64,000 bases of DNA, from positions 428,695 through 492,694 of the forward strand of contig FN649752.1 of the NCBI GenBank assembly GCA_000310025.1, read 5' to 3'. A model generated the notes under the pieces. That model was not told the DNA's origin. It saw only the letters and a list, made by a program, of their open reading frames with translations, and did no database searches. Position numbers and translations under genes: made by a program. This document shows, in pieces, positions 57,935 through 64,000 of this stretch. How positions within the stretch are numbered: position 1 is the first letter of the stretch; every line of letters starts with the position of its first letter. This DNA is from Ectocarpus siliculosus. Its lineage: Eukaryota; Sar; Phaeophyceae; Ectocarpales; Ectocarpaceae.

Positions 57935-60900
57935 AGGTACACGCATGAAGAGAGCGAGCGAGAAGAATGCATCATTGCTTCAGTCGGGCAAGACTAAAGC
58001 TCTGCAATCTTGGACGGCGATTGCAGAGTCGACGACATCCGTCTATTTGTCTTGGCCTATGCGGGCGGGTTGCTATTTCTTGGAGGGGCGTTGGGTCTGC
58101 CTTCTGTTTTCCCTCGTCCATCTTCTGGATTGCACGGTCAATTGGCACGGAAGTTCATGAAATTGCCTAAATTCGTGCAGAAAACCTGCATGGATGGTGA
58201 GTGAAGTTGGAGTAGGAAGGTGCGGTCTAGGCTCTCTAGTAGTACGATATTCCGCGTAGGTTTGACATGCTGTTTCTTGTTTGTCATGGTATGGAACCCC
58301 CCCCTGTCGAAAATGCACCACCCGTAGCTGGATAACTCACCCCCGATCAGTGCGGGTAGTAGATAGCCTGACGTTCTCCCGACCTGTTGAAAACGAACAG
58401 TGTTTACTGACGGACTTCGATCTAAACTATGTACATCCAACGATTTCTAGAAGTAAACCGCCAAGGGATTCTTATCTTCCTCTATTTTGCGTTTCGCATG
58501 AGCGTGTTGTCGATATTGCGAGGCATGCAGAATCTCGACTAGCTACTGCGTGTGAACAGAGTGTGCCCTCCGCTGGCGGGTTGCACAGTTTGTTGGATCG
58601 CCTTGGGTGATACCGCAGAAACGTGGACGCTTGGTCGCTACCACTTGTACTTAGATTCGAACACATACTTCCCCCAGAACGAAAGAACTTACAAGTGATT
58701 ATTGAGCGGTTTCTCTCAGCTCACAAAGGCTACGCGCACGAGATCACGTCGGTGCCTTCGTGAGACCTCGACCTTGACTTGTCGTAGGGATTTTCACACG
58801 AAACGACCCCGGTGTCAAACGCAAGCACTGTTTCTTGCTTCTGCCCACATTAGCATTCTGTTAAGTGCTTTCGCCTTTGTTTTTTCTCTTCTTCGCCGCA
58901 GCTGAATTCTCTAAGCTCAACAAAGCTGTGATGGCGAGGTTCGCGGCCCTGCCTCCACTAACACGAGCCCTCGCCAGCGCATGGAGCGGTTCACCTCGCA
59001 TCACAGGCAAAGGAGCGAAAAGTACAAAAACCCACCTCCTCAGCATAGACGCCGCGCGCCTGCTGGCCAAATCCATGTTTTTTTCCAGCCGAGCAAAAAG
59101 ATACAGCCCCATGCTGGTCGCGAAATAGTGCGCCACGGTAGAATAGGCATGTTCCGCAAGTCTCGGGAAGCCTGGTGGCCAGCAAAGTAAGCACGCCTAC
59201 AAACAGCGATTCGGCCAAATTCGGCTGATTTGCGAAGGAACGTTCCACAAGTTAAACACCGCCATCCTTGCGTGGCGACACACTATGAATGTAGTGGGCG
59301 ATGCGCTTGGTCAGAGTACAAACACGGCGGGGCCTTCATGTTTTACCGCAGTTGCCTTCACAACTTCTTGTATTGTATCGTCCAACACATATATTACAGT
59401 CCGTCAAGCCCTTCATCACGAGGTTCTGTCCTTACAAGGTGCTGCGACCAGAACGCGATACGCCCGGCATAAACAGCTTTCGGGCGAGAATTCATTCCTA
59501 CCGCTGTTGATTCTGCGGCCCCCCTGCGCGATTGACGGCGAAGGACGTATGATCGTATGATTTGAGGCCCTCTCCATGCGGTTGAGAGGCGAGGGGGTGA
59601 GCTGTGCTCCGTTGTGCTCTTCGCAATGAGCGACATGGAGGCCGAACCGGCGGCATCACTACGACGACAGACGCAGAATAAATTGATGGTGTACCGCAGG
59701 GTCTCTTTTCAAACAACTAGAGCAAGTTGTCAAGTATGGCGCCACCAACATATCATTGTTATGCTACCCACGGATGCGCTTGGAACTTTTGCGCTCCCTC
59801 CGCCCCCCCGTCTGCGACAAACAACGCTACCATACCAGATACTAACATGTATCACATTGTACCTTTCTTACATTTGACCCAGCTCCTGGCTGTAATAATG
59901 TTTTCGACAGACCCAGCATGTGAGCCGGGCAATAGCAACGACGCTAATGCATTTTGAACTCAGAGAACACATTGCTGGGACACACGGCAATCCCGTGTTT
60001 TTGTCTGGTTGCTTGCCCGCAAGTTTTTGAATGTTGTCTGTTCCTGGGTAGCTTGGGTCGCACATCGAACGAAACGTGGGCATTCATGCACGTACGTTGG
60101 GGGTAGCGGGGGCAAGACACGTCCAGCACATGTACGTTCTGAAGGCAGGGGGAAGCGAGTGTCGGGTGTAAGGTAGCTCCGTCGTGGTGCTTGTTGATAC
60201 ATGTTAGTATCTGGCATGGTAGCGTTGTTTGTGGCGGGGGAGGGGGAGGGGCGCTCAAGTTTCAAGGGCGTCAATGGGTAGCATAACAATGATGTGTTTG
60301 TGGTTCGACCGGCGCCCGCGGGACTGATTATTGCGCGCTCCTAATGATGCCAAAGCTAAACACACGCACACCCTTGTGGTGGGAACCTCACGCGCGACAA
60401 ATTCAAGTCGAAATTCCGCGAGCTTGTCGAATTTAGTGTGGCATCGATCTTGGTAGACGCATGCATGTTTTCGCGCGACGAAAATTATTGCCGAATCAGA
60501 AGATCAGAGGGCAATCTAGCCGCGTGAAAAACATCGGGCGGGCGTGCTCCCACCTGCGAGTCGAACTCGAACATAGGACATTCTTTGTGTTGGTGATGCA
60601 ATTTATGCTGCAACGCTTGAGGCCACACGCAGAAATATTTCACCCCGACTAGCCTCTACAGACGCAGCTTAGCCGATGACGTCACAACCCCAAGAGAAAA
60701 AACACCCGAAGGACATTCAGCCATGGGAGTGGCCGCATCGAGCAGTACTTGCGTCACTGAGTACACGGGCGGAATGTGTGAAGAACGTTCGTAGGCGGGA
60801 ACATTATTCCCCGACAAAAGTGAAGCATAACAACCGGCAGCCGGGCGACGAAATACCTCCTGTTCAGGATTCCTTACACCTCCAACCATTCTAAAAAGTG

Positions 60901-61470
60901 GCACAATTGAAAAACAGTTATAATCTATTTTACTCGAGCCTTCGTACAACGCTAAGTCTATAGTTATCTAAGAGCAACAAATACCACACGACGCATGTAG
61001 AACCTTACAGCAATATCACATGATGTCTCCAGCTCCCACGGCGCGCTGTGGTGCGCCGGACAGGACCTCATTGACCGTATCGGACTAGACTACTGCGCTC
61101 TTGGTAGGGGCAACGCGCTGCGTATGGCTAATCAATTCATACTACCATCTTTCCTCCCGCGATGGATTCTTCTCGAGGTCGAATAAGATTAGATTACTTT
61201 GGGGCAAGATAGCCGTTCCGATCTTGAATAGCTCGTTTCGAAATAAGACGTTCACATTTATCGTTCACATTTATCGGCACCTTCCACCCTACCATGACGG
61301 GAACTGAACATCCACCAGGATATACACTACAACCCCACATGGGGCCGGCGTCTCAAGACGTAGAAAACTATGCGATACTTCCCTCCGTATGATGATACTT
61401 CTACTGTTTGTAACGGCAAGCGTCAAGTCGAGGCGCGGTAGTTCTTTCCCCGGTACCACCAAGGCAGCTT
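57935..61470. other. long intergenic stretch with possible orphan exons
   Basis: No complete gene was recognised in these 3.5 kb. Two open plus-strand stretches read like protein: 58027-58201 (RLFVLAYAGGLLFLGGALGL, then LARKFMKLPKFV) and 58904-59128 (KLNKAVMARFAALPPLTRAL). The second follows a good acceptor (cgccgcag at 58895-58902), but the opposite strand is also open there, so its strand is uncertain. They might be alternative 3' exons of the ceramidase gene or part of an unrecognised small gene. An inverted-repeat element lies at 59742-60306. Beyond 60306 nothing was recognised. Confidence 0.3.
59742..60306. mobile_element. 565-bp foldback/MITE-like inverted-repeat element
   Basis: The arms, about 59742-59854 and 60194-60306, are inverted copies of each other with good identity; for example cattgttatgctaccca at 59754 and its complement near 60280, and accagatactaacatgtatc against gatacatgttagtatctgg. 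The 340-bp centre has no coding potential. There is no visible transposase, so the element would be non-autonomous. Confidence 0.7.
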
Positions 61471-63868
61471 CTACTGGAAGGGGAATGGAGGTGGCCCTGA
61501 GTAAGGCCGGTCGATGAACGGCACCATCTCGTTGTGCCTGTGCGCAAAGTTGCCCATGTATCGGTTCAGCTCTCTCACGGACACATACGCGTCCTTGGCA
61601 AGGGCCTGCGTGCGAGCAACGGTGGGCGGGATGGACTAACGGTGAGGGCGGTCTGTAAGCTTCATTTCCATGACAACGAGTCTACGTCGCCCCTCTTAGG
61701 CTACAGGCGGGTAGCCATTGCATTGCGAACCTATGCCTCGCACCGACCAACGTTCGCCGACATGGGGAGGTAGGGCTCGTGTGCTGGGTGCCAAGGTCAA
61801 CGACCGACTACCAAATCGAGTCATAACACACACCTACCTGCAACATGTGGTGCTCCAAGTGCTTCAACTCCGCGACCGCCAAGCCAGTCACAGAGTGGAT
61901 CTTCTCATAAAAGCTGGAGCAGAAGAAGGGAGAGGGGGTTAAGGGAGGCGGGCGTCAACAGAGGACCAGTGAATCCCGTTACAACCCTTGAGAGATGATA
62001 ACTAAGACAGGGCATCGCACATGCGCTCATGACGGGGACCTTTCAGGTGGAAAACAGGGTTTGGTGGTTTGGTACACCACTTGCCGAAGGTCAAGGGTAA
62101 CCAATTATTTGCTGCTGCACCACAATATATGTTCCTGCTTTATGTCTCGCCATAAACATCAGACAAGGAGCACGAGAGCGGGTAAATCGCATTAATTTCA
62201 GCTCGCAACGGTAACTTTAAGCCTCTCCGTACCACCGGGTGAGGATATCGAAGAAGATCGAAATTGGATTATGTGGGCAGGTGCTGGGTGACGGATGTTG
62301 CTTACATGTCGTTGAACACAGATGGAGGCTTCTCGGCGATAAACTTGATGGCGATGATCAAGCTAGCCGTGAACAGCCGATGTGCAGTAAGCGGGGTGAC
62401 GTAGAGGTGCAGCTCCGAGGAGGGAAGGGCCAGCCGGTCCATGTACCTGGGTTTCAATCACGTCAGTTCACGCGGCAAGGCAACAAAGTCGCAATACGTT
62501 ACGCACTGCGAAGACCACACCCAGTCATTTTTTGTGACGTGGTTTGTCTTCCTGAGCAGTAGGCAGCGGCGGGGATGATGCCGTCCAAGCGCCCAAAGGC
62601 ATGCTGCTTTCTGGTGCGAAACAACAACAACAACGAGGTACTGCTACAGAGCTCGCTGGTTGAGTTTCCACGGCACGTAGACATTGTCGCCATTCTTGCC
62701 ACTTTCGATCTATTTTTCGAGGCTTTTTGGCTGGTGGCAGAGGAATTATCAACACAGAGTACGATACATATCGAGAGACGCGCGTTTGTGACCATTTTCC
62801 GCGCCAGATGGTCCCATCTAACTTGGCTACCAATCCTGTTGCTTGTTACGTCACACATCCATTCGCGACTTGTAGTATTGTGGCAGCTCCTCATGCTGTT
62901 CGCGTGCCCCACTGCGGTTTCACTGCCATGACACATCCCGCTTTTCTGCACTCACACGAGGGTAAGCATGAGGCACAGGTTCGGGCAGACGATGTTGTTG
63001 GCAACTCTCTCCACGAACTCCGCCACGGCCACCGACGGCATCGTCGCAGAATGAAACACGCTTTTCTTGCGTCCCTGGAGAACACGGGCAGAACACGCAC
63101 GGAAGCAAATGGGTGCCGGTGACGACATGTGTGCGGAGGGGCAACGGCCTGCTTGACGCTAAAATGGTCCGCCGTACTCGTATCGGCACGACGCGCTGGT
63201 CCCGACGAGGTACAGGGCAACGTTGACATTGCTATTCCTAGGCGGTTCTACGAGTTCTACGAGGCCGTGCCCTCAAAGCAGCCAACGCCACGCACGGCCT
63301 GTCTGTTCGGCTTTATGGACAAGAGATCGGGAGTAAGCCTGACACAGCCTCCAGGTTTGATCACAACCGCTGGGTAACGAAGAAAGCACCACCAATAAGG
63401 CGCAATATCACGACGCGGGTCTCGAACATTTGGGCGCGAGGAGGCGAAGTGCTTACTTACCGACGGCATGCTCCTCATAGAGGGCGTCTGGGTTGCAAAA
63501 CAACAAAAAAGACAAGTCTGTCACGGCAACGCACCCTTTCCCCCAAGAACAGCTCGTTCATGTTAGCCAGCTTCTGAAGAACCACCGCAATGTAGCCACC
63601 CAGGTCAGCTCGGTCCTCCTCTTCCAACGAGATGGCGAGAGAACGTAATTCGTCCATCGGCTCTGGTTGCTCGAACCGCCTGTGGATCGGCGGGCTGAAT
63701 GGCATCTGATGGCAACGCCGACACCAAGAGGAGAAAAGCGCAGGAACAAGACGATCGGTGCCGCTGAAGCCCCGTTCGACGACGAAGATAGAAGCACGTA
63801 TTTGGTACAAAAGACCAGCTACCTACGTGGTGCTGAGTCCACTTGTGTGCTCGAAACTTCACGCTCAT
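61471..63868 (-). CDS. PHO80 / P-type (U-type) cyclin
   Basis: Seven exons, complement of 63827-63868, 63535-63705, 63461-63487, 62956-63074, 62306-62446, 61838-61913 and 61471-61605, join in phase (0,0,0,2,2,0) to give 236 aa. The PHO80-like cyclin box is complete: GGYIAVVLQKLANMNE, VFHSATMPSVAVAEFVERVA, CLMLTLVYMDRLALPSSEL, LTAHRLFTASLIIAIKFIAE, DIFYEKIHSVTGLAVAELKH and LEHHMLQALAKDAYVSVREL. Fungal Pho80 with Pho85 kinase controls phosphate response; plant and protist P/U cyclins pair with CDKA-type kinases. The partner here is unknown. Exon 3 is a 27-nt microexon (TPSMRSMPS) whose splicing restores the frame. Exon 1 (MSVKFRAHKWTQHH) is short and its start, near the right window edge, is the least certain part. 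Confidence 0.87.
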
Positions 63869-64000
63869 TTCGTCCTCTTCGTTGTTGCCGTACGGAAAAG
63901 GGAAACATCGATAAACACCTCCCAGAATACCTCCAGAAAAGTCCTGGTGTCTGGTCTTCATCGGGAACACAGCTCGTAGAAACACAGAAAGGGCCCGCGG

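Noticed and set aside
58861-59136. Minus-strand open frame of 91 aa
   Set aside because: No family, no splice sites; the plus strand has an acceptor at the matching place, though neither strand is certain.

Overview
This is a nuclear eukaryotic window. Coding sequence is split into many short exons by spliceosomal introns with GT-AG (a few GC-AG) junctions, and introns outweigh exons. The gene set (ISY1, a VAMP7-like longin SNARE, alkaline ceramidase, LRRIQ3-like and calcyphosine-like ciliary-type proteins, UPF0548/DUF1990) fits a flagellum-bearing protist or alga. Long introns, GC-rich exons and genes alternating between strands recall brown algae (Phaeophyceae, Ectocarpus type) or a related stramenopile. 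That assignment is inference; no rRNA or organelle marker is present to prove it.

Eleven genes were assembled by hand from exons whose splice phases agree (exceptions are stated). Left to right: (1) + strand, 3' part of a PDZ-FKBP peptidyl-prolyl isomerase (414-2680); (2) - strand, an LRRIQ3-like LRR/IQ protein of about 1602 aa with a Tudor-like insert (10160-3806); (3) + strand, splicing factor ISY1 (10952-14617), with a long inverted-repeat element in intron 2; (4) - strand, a VAMP7-like R-SNARE of 225 aa with Asn at the ionic zero layer (21509-16810); (5) - strand, a DUF1990 protein of 227 aa (24857-22875); (6) + strand, a CutC homologue of 270 aa (25679-29771), whose fifth intron holds a 100-N gap and about 590 bp of unreliable sequence; (7) - strand, a 191-aa coiled-coil protein (34634-32413); (8) + strand, a 26-exon gene for a 2281-aa protein made of six calcyphosine-like EF-hand units (34658-49600); (9) - strand, a FAM173/ATPSCKMT-like methyltransferase (52364-50253); (10) + strand, an alkaline ceramidase (about 53312-57934); (11) - strand, a PHO80/P-type cyclin of 236 aa (63868-61471).

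The strand order is + - + - - + - + - + -, so nearly every neighbour pair is head-to-head or tail-to-tail. The tightest pair is genes 7 and 8: their start codons face away from each other with 23 bases between them. There is no operon or obvious shared pathway. Two genes have homologues linked to cilia or calcium signalling (LRRIQ3-like, calcyphosine-like), two act on membranes (R-SNARE, ceramidase), and the rest are housekeeping or poorly characterised.

Repeats lie in introns and intergenic DNA: two foldback-like inverted-repeat elements, a 74-bp near-perfect palindrome beside a tRNA-like B box, a three-copy minisatellite, a 42-bp direct repeat pair, a long (CT)n tract, and a 9-mer that recurs about six times in noncoding DNA. 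No previously undescribed defence or mobile system was recognised. The best candidates for novelty are the hexameric calcyphosine protein, the zero-layer Asn R-SNARE, and the PDZ-FKBP and LRRIQ3-Tudor architectures.
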